Below are positions 7,220-16,583 of a stretch of DNA of 64,000 bases, piece after piece. The notes beneath the pieces are model-generated. The model was not told the origin of the DNA. It searched no databases and worked only from the letters and a program-made list of their open reading frames with translations. This stretch comes from Corynebacterium epidermidicanis (GTDB taxonomy: Bacteria; Actinomycetota; Actinomycetes; Mycobacteriales; Mycobacteriaceae), in contig NZ_CP011541.1 of NCBI RefSeq assembly GCF_001021025.1, forward strand, positions 1,984,001-2,048,000, in the 5' to 3' direction. Numbering within the stretch: position 1 is the first letter of the stretch; the number at the start of each line of letters is the position of its first letter. A program made the position numbers and the translations under genes.

Positions 7220-9688
7220 GTGCACACCGAGCAAATAATTGACAAGCTATTGGAAACTGCCAACCAGCGAGTTGAAGATTTTGAAAAAATAGACTGGAAC
7301 GACGAGCTAATTTGGGCTACCGGGCAAAACTTATCTAGCACAATCAAGAGAGCTACCCGCCAAGATACGATCGACTTTGAAGCTGCCTTAAAGATTGCAT
7401 CCAATATTAGCAAGTTTAAAACACTCGCAAAATTGGCCAACGAACCAAGAGCGCTTTTGGAAGCCCAAGATTACATCGGGCAAATTTTCCGTTCTTTGAC
7501 GGTTCCAAACCGTGACATAGCCCGGAGACGTGCAGCGCAAATTCTGGAATCAAACTGCGCAGATCTCCAGAAGCTCGGCGATTTGCAGAGCGCGGCAATA
7601 TCAATGTCGAATGCTGCAGTGTGTCTACTAGAAATCGAACATCCAACACTTGGTGAACTCAAACACAGTCTAAAATTGATGAGGAAATCAACCAAGTTAC
7701 GAAAACCGGGATCTATAGATCACGGCATTTCTAAAATTAATGAGGCTCTATCCCAAATAAAGATTGCCAAAATTGATCATCCAAACTCGAAAAAATTCGA
7801 ACAGTGCCTCGGCATCCTAGAGTCTGGCAGACAGATACTTTCTCAAAATAAGAAATTTGAATTAAAGGAATCTCAAGCCTATCTGTCAATCAAAGTAGAG
7901 ATTTACGAAGGCTGGCTTGCCTATGAACTGAGAAAAGCCGACTATGAACTGACTCTTAAGGCTGCCCTTGAAATAGAATCATTGAAAAATATCAACCCAG
8001 ATGCCATTATAAACTACACACACGCTATTAAAGCAAATCCCCTAATTTTCAACCTTGAAGAAACTCCATCATGGATTCCAACGCATCAGGAAATCTTAGA
8101 GATAGCCTTGTTACGCACCAAGGGACTTCAAAAATTTCTGCAATCAATTGAAAGTGAAGACCTCAGACATTTTACATCACAGAACATTCTACAAATTAAG
8201 CATCTCCGGCACTTATGTGGTCTTCTGACCTCACTAGACAGTGAGACAATTTGTGCTCTTGAAACCCTTTGGAACAATTCCGAATATTATCGGTACTTCC
8301 TTCACTGTAGCAGGCTATTGATTCATACCCAAATTTCATACGGAAGCTTTGACCAACACGCCAAAATGCTACTTGTGAACATGTACCAAACCCTCATTGT
8401 CCTTCGAGATGAATGGACAGATTTCGACATATCCAATATTTCAAAAAGTGAACCAAGTACATTTAGATTTTTGGCTTGCAAACTGGCCAGATTCAACTGT
8501 GCTAAGGAGGCCTTTTACACCCTTGAATTATCCAGAGGGTTAAAATCGAAACATACAAACAGCCAAGATATCTTCAAAGCAAACCAGGCCATAGGCTCCA
8601 GCCAACTGGCTGTTCACATTACCCATGATCCGACTGGCACTGTGGTTTTAGTTCACCAGAAAGACGCTTTTTCCGCACATCACTTTCCAAATTTGTCCGG
8701 ATACCAATTAACGGGCATGTTATATGAACCCCACCTCGAAAACGCTGTCCACCCAGTCTGGCTAAGTAAGCGAAGTGGCTTTGTTCCTGCAATGAAGGAT
8801 TTCTTAAGGCATTTGTCCCCTGTAGCAGAAGCGATTTCATCTTACGCAGCAATTTCCCTCTATATTTGCCCTGGTGGTTACTATTCTGCTTTACCAATTT
8901 GGAATTTACTTCATTTATCGAACGCAAGTCTAGCCGGACGGAAGAATATTTACATACTTCCTGCTTTTTGGCTATCTGGTCCCAAAAGTTCTTCCCAAGG
9001 GGAAATCAATCCCAAAATAGATATCCTCGAGGCATATGAGGTACCTGGTGCCAGTACCCTTGACTTTGCAAAACAGGAAGTTCACTCCATACAAAAGATT
9101 GTGTCTTCGGAATTTCAATACAGTCTTCACCCTGCCACTTTGGAGGATCTTCGCCATTCGGTCAGTAATAGTTCAATTGTCTTATTTTCAGGGCATTCCG
9201 TTGCGCACATCTATGGCGCCGATTCAAAATTGGTAACATACGGCACACACATAACTGCAAACGACATCCTTCAGGAGTCAATCACGTCACCGTTAGTCAT
9301 ACTTAATTCATGTGAATCTGGGCGCTTCTTATTTATGCAATACCCTGACGAGATGCTTTCGCTTCAATCCGCCTTTATTTATTCTGGTGCACGATTTGTG
9401 ATTGGTACCGGCTGGCCAATTCGCGATAATACAGGTTTTTGTTTCAGTGTAAAATTTTTTGAAACCCTTCGCGACTCCATGGAGAAGGAAAAAGGTTTGG
9501 AGTTCGACGCTATTCCTGAAGTGTTTCACAAAACAATCGAATGGCTGAAGAATGCCACTGAATTTGAGGTTTTGCATTTATATTCGAACTATGCACCTTC
9601 GGCTGGCCACAGCATTAAAAACGGAGTTATTGTTTCCCCTTTTTTCTCTTTTGAAGACTGGGGGGCTTTCTATTTGATGGGGAGGTAG
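7220..9688 (+). CDS. CHAT-domain (caspase-like) protease protein, 822 aa
   Basis: The C-terminal 250 residues form a CHAT peptidase. VLFSGHS holds the likely catalytic His659 and LVILNSCESG the nucleophile Cys698, followed by QSAFIYSGARFVIGTGWPI, the usual closing strand and tryptophan loop. The first 550 residues look all-helical and may be TPR-like repeats acting as a sensor or partner-binding scaffold. The start is GTG at 7220, with only a weak ribosome-binding site. The gene is clearly richer in A and T than its neighbours and has different codon use, which suggests recent transfer. Known CHAT proteins act in gasdermin activation, NLR-type immunity and the type III-E CRISPR Craspase. No gasdermin, cas gene or STAND ATPase lies beside it, so its substrate is unknown. 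Confidence 0.85.
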   Translation: MHTEQIIDKLLETANQRVEDFEKIDWNDELIWATGQNLSSTIKRATRQDTIDFEAALKIASNISKFKTLAKLANEPRALLEAQDYIGQIFRSLTVPNRDIARRRAAQILESNCADLQKLGDLQSAAISMSNAAVCLLEIEHPTLGELKHSLKLMRKSTKLRKPGSIDHGISKINEALSQIKIAKIDHPNSKKFEQCLGILESGRQILSQNKKFELKESQAYLSIKVEIYEGWLAYELRKADYELTLKAALEIESLKNINPDAIINYTHAIKANPLIFNLEETPSWIPTHQEILEIALLRTKGLQKFLQSIESEDLRHFTSQNILQIKHLRHLCGLLTSLDSETICALETLWNNSEYYRYFLHCSRLLIHTQISYGSFDQHAKMLLVNMYQTLIVLRDEWTDFDISNISKSEPSTFRFLACKLARFNCAKEAFYTLELSRGLKSKHTNSQDIFKANQAIGSSQLAVHITHDPTGTVVLVHQKDAFSAHHFPNLSGYQLTGMLYEPHLENAVHPVWLSKRSGFVPAMKDFLRHLSPVAEAISSYAAISLYICPGGYYSALPIWNLLHLSNASLAGRKNIYILPAFWLSGPKSSSQGEINPKIDILEAYEVPGASTLDFAKQEVHSIQKIVSSEFQYSLHPATLEDLRHSVSNSSIVLFSGHSVAHIYGADSKLVTYGTHITANDILQESITSPLVILNSCESGRFLFMQYPDEMLSLQSAFIYSGARFVIGTGWPIRDNTGFCFSVKFFETLRDSMEKEKGLEFDAIPEVFHKTIEWLKNATEFEVLHLYSNYAPSAGHSIKNGVIVSPFFSFEDWGAFYLMGR

Positions 9689-9736
9689 CAAGTCCTGTCC
9701 CACACTTTGCGAAAAATTGAACTGACCCCCGTTTAG

Positions 9737-10329
9737 CTGGGCGACGAATATGCCATCGAGGATCAGGGCCTTACCGGCGCCTTCGCGGGGCTGTCCTTTT
9801 TTTTGGCTACGCACTGTTCATCGGCATTGCAGATGCGACAGATACGGGCTGGATTGTGGCGGCCCTTGCGCGTTTTTGCGGGCAACATGTTTCGCGTGTA
9901 ATTGCAATCACCGTTCAGTTTACCTTCCCCAAGGCAATAAGAACCCAAAAGCTAGCGATGGGCGTGCTGAGTTTGATCGACATCATTGCGCAGTTCCTGG
10001 CCGTCAGCCAGCTCATGCAGCAAGTGCCGAGGTGATGGCGAGTACGGCCTACTACATACCTAGAAAGTCGCGTACATCGCCGTCCTCGTCGTCTCCGCAT
10101 ATTGCCTGAAGATGCACCCTACTACCCTTCATTCCTCGTCGTACTGACGACGTTTTGGATGATCTACTACTGCCACATCGAATCGGGAGACCCAACAGGC
10201 TGGCTGAAATATGTCGCCTGGCGTCCGCGCTACCTCTCCGAATACGTCTGCTCTATCGCACTCATTGTCGGTGCCAGTGGCATGCTCACTGAAGTCCGCA
10301 AACGACACGGTCGACTGCGCAAAGATTAG
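9737..10329 (+). pseudogene. Decayed multi-pass membrane protein gene
   Basis: Three reading frames in succession give hydrophobic, protein-like sequence: GDEYAIEDQGLTGAFAGLSF up to a run of eight T at 9797-9804; then FGYALFIGIADATDTGWIVA and LSLIDIIAQFLAVSQLM; then, after a further shift near 10050-10110, FLVVLTTFWMIYYCHIE and LSEYVCSIALIVGASGML, ending with a basic tail before the stop at 10327. Each piece alone is too short, but together they form a plausible four- to five-helix membrane protein of about 190 residues. The 5' end seems to be missing, since a TAG precedes the first frame. I do not recognise the family. The intact 75-residue reading frame at 10102-10329 may be annotated separately by gene finders. 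Confidence 0.5.
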
Positions 10330-10443
10330 GGTCACGGGTAGCGGCTAGCCACGTGCAGTGGTGGGACTATTCAGGAGCGCTCCAATGGAGTACGGCTGGC
10401 GCAGACAGTCACCGCTTCGCGATTTAATGAATGATTGCCACCA

Positions 10444-10471
10444 TTGACCTATGTCGCCTATAGGCTACAAT
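10444..10471 (+). promoter_or_regulatory. Toxin-antitoxin promoter with palindromic operator
   Basis: TTGACC (10444-10449) and TACAAT (10466-10471), 16 bases apart, form a good sigma-A promoter. The predicted start of transcription falls on the GTG start codon at 10478, so the mRNA is probably leaderless. Between and across the hexamers lies TGTCGCCTATAGGCTACA (10452-10469), an inverted repeat with one mismatched pair and the perfect core GCCTATAGGC. This is where an autoregulating antitoxin would be expected to bind. Confidence 0.6.
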
Positions 10472-10477
10472 AGGGCT

Positions 10478-10786
10478 GTGGAAATCCTCAAAAGCGACCT
10501 GTTTGACGAATGGCTTGGCAAACTGCAAGACAGACATGCCCAAAAGCGGATACTGCTTGCCATCACTCGATGCAAAGCAAATTGACGGATGCTGGGAGAC
10601 ATCAAGTCTGTTGGAAACTCAGTCCAAGAGCTCAGGTTTCATTTTGGGCCCGGATACCGCATCTATTTCACGGAGTTTGGCGGAATAACAGTTTTCCTCT
10701 TAGCAGGAGGGGACAAATCGACCCAATCGAAAGACATTGCTACGGCCCAGAAAATGGCCACTGAACTGAAGGAGAAAATGCAATGA
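10478..10786 (+). pseudogene. RelE/HigB-like toxin with internal stop
   Basis: Read from GTG 10478, the frame gives a RelE/HigB-type toxin of the phage Gp49-like (HI1419) family: DLFDEWLGKLQDRHAQKRIL, then an in-frame TGA at 10583, then GDIKSVGNSVQELRFHFGPG, YRIYFTEFGG and LLAGGDKSTQSKDIATA, which are family hallmarks. Apart from the TGA the frame is continuous for 102 codons, the usual length. A single substitution (for example GGA to TGA) is the simplest cause. ATG 10589 could restart a 65-residue C-terminal piece but would lack the N-terminal helix. Family members are ribosome-dependent mRNA interferases. The downstream antitoxin overlaps the stop. Confidence 0.8.
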
Positions 10787-11070
10787 GCGCGACATACTCA
10801 CATTTTGACGCGAGCAAGTACCTCGATTCGGAATCTGCAATCGAAGAGTACTTGGCAATTGCCCTCGAAGAAGGCGACAACAAGACCATTCAGTTGGTAC
10901 TGCGAGATATTGCCAAAGCACGCGGGATGAGCGAGCTCGCAAAAGCGACAGGACTAAACCGGGAATCCCTGTATAAATCACTATCCAAGGAAGGAAATCC
11001 ATCGTTCGCCACGATCCTCAAGGTCGTAAATGCTCTTGGCTTGCAAATAACGTTGAAGTCGGCGAGCTAA
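10783..11070 (+). CDS. HigA-like antitoxin, HI1420 type
   Basis: The 95-residue protein begins with a short acidic arm (FDASKYLDSESAIEEYLAIA) followed by a helix-turn-helix (KARGMSELAKATGLNRESLY, then KSLSKEGNPSFATILKVVNA). This is the layout of antidote proteins paired with HI1419-type toxins. Its ATG overlaps the toxin stop in ATGA. It should bind DNA and repress the operon through the palindrome at 10452-10469, which is inference. The antitoxin is intact while the toxin is disrupted, the normal direction of decay for such modules. Confidence 0.82.
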   Translation: MSATYSHFDASKYLDSESAIEEYLAIALEEGDNKTIQLVLRDIAKARGMSELAKATGLNRESLYKSLSKEGNPSFATILKVVNALGLQITLKSAS

Positions 11071-11122
11071 AACAACCGACCCCAGGAATCCCCGGAACCG
11101 GCCGTCGAAAAGCCGCAGAAAA

Positions 11123-11519
11123 CTAACCCTCGTCCATACTCAGCGCCGCCACAAACGCTTCCTGCGGCACGGACACAGAACCGATGTTCTTCATGCGCTT
11201 TTTGCCTTCCTTCTGCTTTTCCAGCAGCTTGCGCTTACGGGAAACGTCGCCGCCGTAGCACTTGGCCAGGACGTCCTTACGCAACGCGTTATCAAGGTGC
11301 ACAATCGCGGAGAAGGCGTCCACAGGCTCGCCCTGCAGCAAGATATCCGCCTTCGCCACATCAGCCTGCTACTCACCAGCCTTCACATAGCTAAGAGAGG
11401 CATAGCCACGGGTGTGGGACTTCAACATGTCAAAGAAGTCAAAGATGATCTCGCCGAGCGGCATCACATAACGCAATTCAACGCGATCCTCGGAAAGGTA
11501 GTCCATGCCGACCACCTAG
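11123..11519 (-). pseudogene. Partial second copy of the lepA 3' end
   Basis: The sequence repeats the 3' end of lepA (14631-15140) at roughly 90% identity, together with some of its downstream flank (GGAACCGGCCGTCG here, GGAGCCGGCCGTCG there). It encodes [18 protein letters not shown] and [20 protein letters not shown], as in LepA. It lacks exactly 40 codons between two GCGCG repeats (14792 and 14912 in the intact gene). It also has a TAG where LepA has the first glutamine of GEQQAD. Similarity stops at about 11519. The many substitutions suggest an allele from another strain rather than a recent local duplication. Confidence 0.85.
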
Positions 11520-11603
11520 CAAATCCCTTGCGCACCCCACCCCAAATTGATATTCTTTAATGGTTGTTGTCCCAGTTAAACTGCATATTTAAGGAATCCA
11601 GCT

Positions 11604-12983
11604 ATGCGTCGATACGCAGCTTTGTTTGCTCTAGTCGCTTCCACTTCCGCCCTAGTTTCAGGCTGCGGCTCGATCGGCGAGACGCCCAAGAATTCGGGCA
11701 AGACAACGGTTGTTGTCATTCAGCAAGAAGGCGCCGTAGGCGAAGCAGGGGCAATCGATCAGGGGTTGGTTGCGGAATACAACAAGGTGCTCGACAATCC
11801 TGGAAGCTACGAATTCAACAAGACTGACAACTTCACTCCCGCTGGCACATATTCGTACGCTGTTTTCGACATCACCGGCGACAACGTGCCTGAACTAATG
11901 CTAAAGGCCGATGTCAAGGACTACTACGCGCCCGTCACCGTGTTCAGCCGGGGCGCGGACGGCACGGTGACAAATACAAAGGACGTAGTAATAAGCGGTG
12001 TCGCATCAGCAGGCGGCGGCCGCGCCTCCGTCTTCGCCGCCGGATCGGGCAAGGGGATTTATCAGGCGCTTTGGGATTCGCGAAACCCCGATGCTGCAGT
12101 GCAAGCGTATGAGCTAGACGGCCAAAACTTAACGAAACAAGGTCAGGAATCAAAAATACTGCTGAGCACGCTACCGGACGACGAGCATCAGCAAATCACC
12201 TGGGTGCCGGCTAACGACCGCAGTGGAGTGCAAGCGCTGCGCACTCCACTGGCATCGACAAAGGATCCGCAAGGAAATATGGGCAATGCGCCAGCTGGAT
12301 TGGGACAACCGCACGGAAACGCCGCTCCAAGTGGCACGTGTGGATCTGCCGGTGGATTCGGCGTGGACGCAGACGGCTCCACCACCTCCTGTGAGTTCGC
12401 AAAGTCAATAGCCGAAGCGGTATCTTCGAGCCAGACCAAAACTGGCATTTTCGCAGTCCAAGCTAGTAGCCCAATAACGGGCCAGAGTTACACCATGAAT
12501 TGCTCGGAATCCTCCGGCACCACTGTTTGCCGAGGGGGCAACAATGCCGTCGTAACGCTGAAAACCGCTGGTTCTGCGAACAGTCCGAAGCAGACGGCAG
12601 GGTCCGTCGTCCTCGAAGGAACCGTGGTACTCAAGCACCCTTCAGAGTTAATGAACGGCAAACCAACGCCAAATGGGGAACCTGAATCCAACGAATACAT
12701 TTTGCTGTGGTTCGATACCCCCCGAGAAGTTACCGGGCAGAAATCCGGCACGCCAAATGGAACTACAACGAATCAAACCTACGGGGTTTCTCTGGGCAAA
12801 AAAGAGTCATTTAAGTACGGCTCGCCGTCTGACTCCACCGGCCCGTGGCGCCAGTACGTCGGCAAGCGCATCCGCATCACCACTACTACTGAAGCACTGT
12901 GGTACCAGTCAGATGCAGGCATGCCACTCAGCGCCGTACGTCTTGACAACAAAGGCAGCTTCACCGTAGAGACGCTGCCCTAA
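11604..12983 (+). CDS. Secreted lipoprotein, unknown function
   Basis: The 459-residue protein starts MRRYAALFALVASTSALVSG with a lipobox VSGC, so it should be lipidated at Cys21 and anchored to the outer face of the membrane. The signal is preceded by AAGGA a suitable distance from the ATG. Residues 75-130 contain YAVFDITGDNVPELMLKAD, resembling an FG-GAP/VCBS-type calcium-binding loop (DxTGDxxPE). The middle is Gly/Ala/Pro-rich, with four cysteines likely to pair outside the cell. I recognise no enzyme motif. It lies between the lepA remnant and a dead peptidase gene, so the context is not informative. Confidence 0.75.
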   Translation: MRRYAALFALVASTSALVSGCGSIGETPKNSGKTTVVVIQQEGAVGEAGAIDQGLVAEYNKVLDNPGSYEFNKTDNFTPAGTYSYAVFDITGDNVPELMLKADVKDYYAPVTVFSRGADGTVTNTKDVVISGVASAGGGRASVFAAGSGKGIYQALWDSRNPDAAVQAYELDGQNLTKQGQESKILLSTLPDDEHQQITWVPANDRSGVQALRTPLASTKDPQGNMGNAPAGLGQPHGNAAPSGTCGSAGGFGVDADGSTTSCEFAKSIAEAVSSSQTKTGIFAVQASSPITGQSYTMNCSESSGTTVCRGGNNAVVTLKTAGSANSPKQTAGSVVLEGTVVLKHPSELMNGKPTPNGEPESNEYILLWFDTPREVTGQKSGTPNGTTTNQTYGVSLGKKESFKYGSPSDSTGPWRQYVGKRIRITTTTEALWYQSDAGMPLSAVRLDNKGSFTVETLP

Positions 12984-12993
12984 CACCAACCCA

Positions 12994-13587
12994 CTAGATC
13001 AATGTGGCCTTCCCGTCTTCAACCAACAGCGCTTGGCCGTCGTTAAGCAGTTGTAGCGGCAGGCGTTCGCCAAACTTGGCAACGATCTCTTCGATGACGG
13101 AGATTGGGTACGCCGGGATCGTGCCGGAGGCGTGCGGAACGATGCAGGCGTCGACAAGCGATAGACCGGTGTAATCATGCAGGTCGGGCGCCTTCTCGGG
13201 TGAATCCATGGGCGCGATATGTTCGATGGTGGGGCCGGCGACGACAGAGCCGGCGCTCGTACCTATGTAGGTGAGCCCTGCGGCAACCTTGTCTTTCAAC
13301 ATCTCGAATGCCCCTGAAGTGTGCATCACCTGCAGCAGATCGAAAGTTTCGCCACCCGCGACGTAAACCGTATCGACGCTGCCAAGCACCTCAGCAATGC
13401 GCTCCGGAGCAGAAGTGCTCAAAGGTAAATCAACGACGTCGAATCCCTGCTCTACCAGGGCAGTCCGCTCGGCTTAAACCAATGGAGCATCGCCATAGGA
13501 ACGCGCGGCATCACCGATATAGGCGACCTTGCCCGAGACAAATTCAGGCAGGCGAGGATGAAGAAAAGAAGTCAAAATTAGTTTCAT
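12994..13587 (-). pseudogene. pepE: Peptidase E (S51 family), nonsense-mutated
   Basis: From ATG 13587, preceded by AAAGG, the frame reads [34 protein letters not shown], then TAA at 13474-13476, then ERTALVEQGFDVVDLPLS, VYVAGGETFDLLQVM and YIGTSAGSVVAGPTIEH. The last is the S51 nucleophile segment (S-A-G-S). The total of about 197 residues is slightly short of typical dipeptidase E. Only one in-frame stop breaks the frame, so loss may be recent. The 142-residue downstream part would miss the first beta-strands and is unlikely to fold alone. The family cleaves Asp-X dipeptides in the cytosol. Confidence 0.8.
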
Positions 13588-14099
13588 ATGACTAACCTTT
13601 CGGAGATTGCGAAGAGAAAACCTGGTAACTTGCTAACCAGTCTTTTTCAAGCTCATTCAACAAAGCCCGCGAGGATCGGCCCATCATTGCTCTTTGTCAC
13701 GCCCCTGTGGACGGCCTCCTATGCCCAAGTAAAAACCGGCTCCGTTGACCTATGACTACAAATCTTGGCCTGGTCCCATGCATTGCGCTTGAAATTGCCT
13801 GCAGTATCGCCTTCATCGTGGCGAGTAGTCGGATGCTTTCCGACGCAAAACAGCGACGCGGCAAGCAGAAATAACTGCACAGTTCATGCATCCCATTCGA
13901 CCTTAATTAGCCGCAACATTGGTCGTCGAAAAGCAAGCTTTAGCGCAGTCTGCTATGATGATCTCATCGATTAAGAAGACTGGCCACAAGCCTCCTGCCT
14001 GGCCAGCTGGCAACCGCGCAGCGCGCACGGTGCCCGCAGGGGAAAATCGGCCCGCCAGCCAACCGGCCCGGGAAGAGCGAAAATTCGGAGACCACGATC
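13588..14099. other. 512-base stretch without a convincing gene
   Basis: Only one short reading frame looks possible here: 13752-13874 (+), 40 residues, with hydrophobic LVPCIALEIACSIAFIVA followed by a basic tail. It has no clear ribosome-binding site and may be a remnant of a membrane protein. A perfect palindrome GCCAGCTGGC lies at 14002-14011. Nothing else stands out. Confidence 0.3.
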
Positions 14100-14534
14100 A
14101 TGACGAAGTTTTGTCGTCGCAAAGGACTCGGCCACCTTTTAAGCCCCATCCAGGTAGCGCTATCGTTGCGCAATGAAGAAGTCTTAAGCATCCCGTTGCA
14201 AGAGGTCGAGCTGCTGTATCGAGATGGAAACCTCTTCGAGCTGCGTATCGATGGCGGCTTGCCTCGCTTCGGCTGGCTGCACTCCCAGGCAGACATCACG
14301 CGCATCTTTGATGCGTACCTGCAATGGGGCGATGCCGGCTACGACCCGAAGTACAAGATCCTAAAAGTGTGGAACGGCGAGCGAATGCTGCTGACCCGCC
14401 TCAGCATCTTTTACCCCGGCGAGAGCTTCGGGGGCATCCTAAAAGAAGATTTCTACCGCCAGGAGCCAGAATGCGTCCTTAAGCACCCGCAAGATTTCCA
14501 TGAGCACAGGTACGTGCCGGTCGAGTTGCCCTGA
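14100..14534 (+). CDS. Hypothetical protein, 144 aa
   Basis: The ATG at 14100 follows GGAG at 14087-14090, a fair ribosome-binding site. The product is a soluble protein rich in aromatic residues, with segments LQEVELLYRDGNLFELRID and FDAYLQWGDAGYDPKYKILK, no signal peptide and no membrane segment. I do not recognise a family. It lies convergent with lepA, 96 bases from its stop, in a stretch otherwise full of broken genes. The intact frame and composition argue for a real gene. Confidence 0.55.
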   Translation: MTKFCRRKGLGHLLSPIQVALSLRNEEVLSIPLQEVELLYRDGNLFELRIDGGLPRFGWLHSQADITRIFDAYLQWGDAGYDPKYKILKVWNGERMLLTRLSIFYPGESFGGILKEDFYRQEPECVLKHPQDFHEHRYVPVELP

Positions 14535-14630
14535 TGAACAGCGGGGCCAGCAAACCAAACCTAGTTTCCCACCGCAAAGCAGGAATACGTGCGGTATGCG
14601 GGCCCCGGAGCCGGCCGTCGATAAAGCTAA

Positions 14631-16481
14631 CTAACCCTCGTCCGTAGAAAGCGCCGCCACAAAAGCTTCCTGCGGCACCGACACGGAGCCGATGTTCTTC
14701 ATGCGCTTTTTGCCTTCCTTCTGCTTTTCCAGCAGCTTGCGCTTACGGGAAACGTCGCCGCCGTAGCACTTGGCCAGGACATCCTTACGCAGCGCGCGGA
14801 TGTTTTCACGCGCGATCACCTTCGTGCCAATCGCAGCCTGCACCGGCACCTCGAACTGCTGACGCGGGATAAGCTCCTTGAGCTTGACCGTCATCTTGTT
14901 GCCGTACCACTGCGCGTTGTCGCGGTGCACGATCGCGGAGAAGGCGTCCACAGGCTCGCCCTGCAGCAGGATATCCACCTTGACCAGGTCCGCCTGCTGC
15001 TCCCCGGCTTCCTCGTAGTTCAAGGAGGCGTAGCCACGCGTCCTACTCTTGAGCATGTCGAAGAAGTCAAAGATGATTTCGCCGAGTGGCATGGTGTAGC
15101 GCAACTCCACGCGGTCCTCGGAAAGGTAGTCCATGCCACCCATCTGGCCGCGCTTCTGCTGGCACAGCTCCATCGTGGTGCCCACGAATTCAGCTGGGAC
15201 AATGATGGTGGTCTTCACGATCGGTTCCCACACCTCACGCAGCTTGCCGCCAGGCCAGTCGCTCGGGTTATGCACCATGAGTTCCTCGCCGTCTTCCGCC
15301 ACCACACGGTAGGACACGGAAGGCGCGGTGGAAATCAGATCCAGGTCGAACTCGCGCTGCAGGCGGTCGCGGGTAATTTCCATGTGCAATAGGCCCAAGA
15401 ACCCGAGGCGGAACCCAAAGCCCAAAGCCACTGAGGTTTCTGGCTCCCAGGTCAGCGCGGCGTCGTTAAGCTGCAGCTTTTCCAGCGCATCGCGCAAGTC
15501 TGGGTACTGGGCCTGGGAAATTGGGAAGAGGCCGGAGTACACCATCGGATTAGGGTCTTCATAGCCCTTCAATGCCTCCTCGGCACCGCCGGTCGCCCAG
15601 GTCACGGTATCGCCGACCTTGGACTGGCGCACATCCTTCACGCCGGTGATGAGGTAGCCCACCTCGCCCGGCCCGAGGCCCGCGCATTTCTTCGGCGTGG
15701 GCGACACGATGCCAATTTCCAGCAGCTCGTGGGTGGCGCCGGTAGACATCATCTTGATCTTCTGGCGGGGCTCAAGCTTGCCGTCGATCATACGAATGTA
15801 GGTGACCACGCCACGGTAGGTGTCGTAGACGGAGTCGAAAATCATGGCGCGCGCTGGGGCGTCGGCCCCGAACTCGGAGGCGGGTGGCGGCACAAGATCG
15901 CAGACGCGGTCCAGCAGGGCCTCAACACCTTCGCCGGTCTTGCCAGAAACCCGCAGCACGTCCTCCGGCTCACAGCCCACGATGTTCGCGATCTCCAGCG
16001 AATACTTCTCCGGATCAGCCGCGGGAAGGTCGATCTTGTTCAGGACCGGGATGATCTCCAAGTCATTTTCCATGGCCAGGTACAGATTCGCGAGGGTCTG
16101 CGCCTCGATGCCCTGGGCGGCGTCGACAAGCAAAATCGCGCCCTCACACGCCTCAAGCGCACGAGAGACCTCGTAAGTGAAGTCAACGTGCCCCGGCGTA
16201 TCGATCAGGTGCATAACGATCTGCTCGCCCGCATACTTACCAGACTTCGGGGTCCACGGAATGCGCACGTTCTGCGCCTTAATCGTGATGCCACGCTCCC
16301 GCTCAATATCCATATTGTCGAGGTACTGGTCGCGCATATCGCGAGCCTCAATCACGCCGGAAAGACCGAGAATACGGTCCGCCAACGTGGACTTACCGTG
16401 GTCGATGTGCGCAATAATGCAGAAGTTTCGGATCTGCTTGGGATCCGTAAACGTGGTTTCCGCAAAGTTCTTCTGAGTCAA
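14631..16481 (-). CDS. lepA: Elongation factor 4 (LepA)
   Basis: The 616-residue translational GTPase has G1 AHIDHGKST (residues 24-32), DTPGHVDF as G3 and LNKIDLP as G4, then EF-G-like domains and the LepA-specific C-terminal domain ending [22 protein letters not shown]4 binds ribosomes and promotes back-translocation or assists biogenesis under stress. Length and motifs are normal and the frame is intact. A diverged, broken copy of its 3' end lies 3.1 kb downstream at 11123-11519. The downstream flank is shared with that copy. Confidence 0.97.
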   Translation of the reverse strand: MTQKNFAETTFTDPKQIRNFCIIAHIDHGKSTLADRILGLSGVIEARDMRDQYLDNMDIERERGITIKAQNVRIPWTPKSGKYAGEQIVMHLIDTPGHVDFTYEVSRALEACEGAILLVDAAQGIEAQTLANLYLAMENDLEIIPVLNKIDLPAADPEKYSLEIANIVGCEPEDVLRVSGKTGEGVEALLDRVCDLVPPPASEFGADAPARAMIFDSVYDTYRGVVTYIRMIDGKLEPRQKIKMMSTGATHELLEIGIVSPTPKKCAGLGPGEVGYLITGVKDVRQSKVGDTVTWATGGAEEALKGYEDPNPMVYSGLFPISQAQYPDLRDALEKLQLNDAALTWEPETSVALGFGFRLGFLGLLHMEITRDRLQREFDLDLISTAPSVSYRVVAEDGEELMVHNPSDWPGGKLREVWEPIVKTTIIVPAEFVGTTMELCQQKRGQMGGMDYLSEDRVELRYTMPLGEIIFDFFDMLKSRTRGYASLNYEEAGEQQADLVKVDILLQGEPVDAFSAIVHRDNAQWYGNKMTVKLKELIPRQQFEVPVQAAIGTKVIARENIRALRKDVLAKCYGGDVSRKRKLLEKQKEGKKRMKNIGSVSVPQEAFVAALSTDEG

Positions 16482-16583
16482 CGAGGGCCCTTTCCTATAT
16501 AACGCTTTAGGACTTTACCAGACTCATGGGCAGGGATTTTCCGATCAAGCCACGCTTATCGACGCCCCACCGCCCAACCCGGC

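Noticed and set aside
13752..13874. 40-residue hydrophobic reading frame as a gene
   Set aside because: There is no ribosome-binding site, no terminator and no context to support it, in contrast to the 32-residue gene at 22711-22809.
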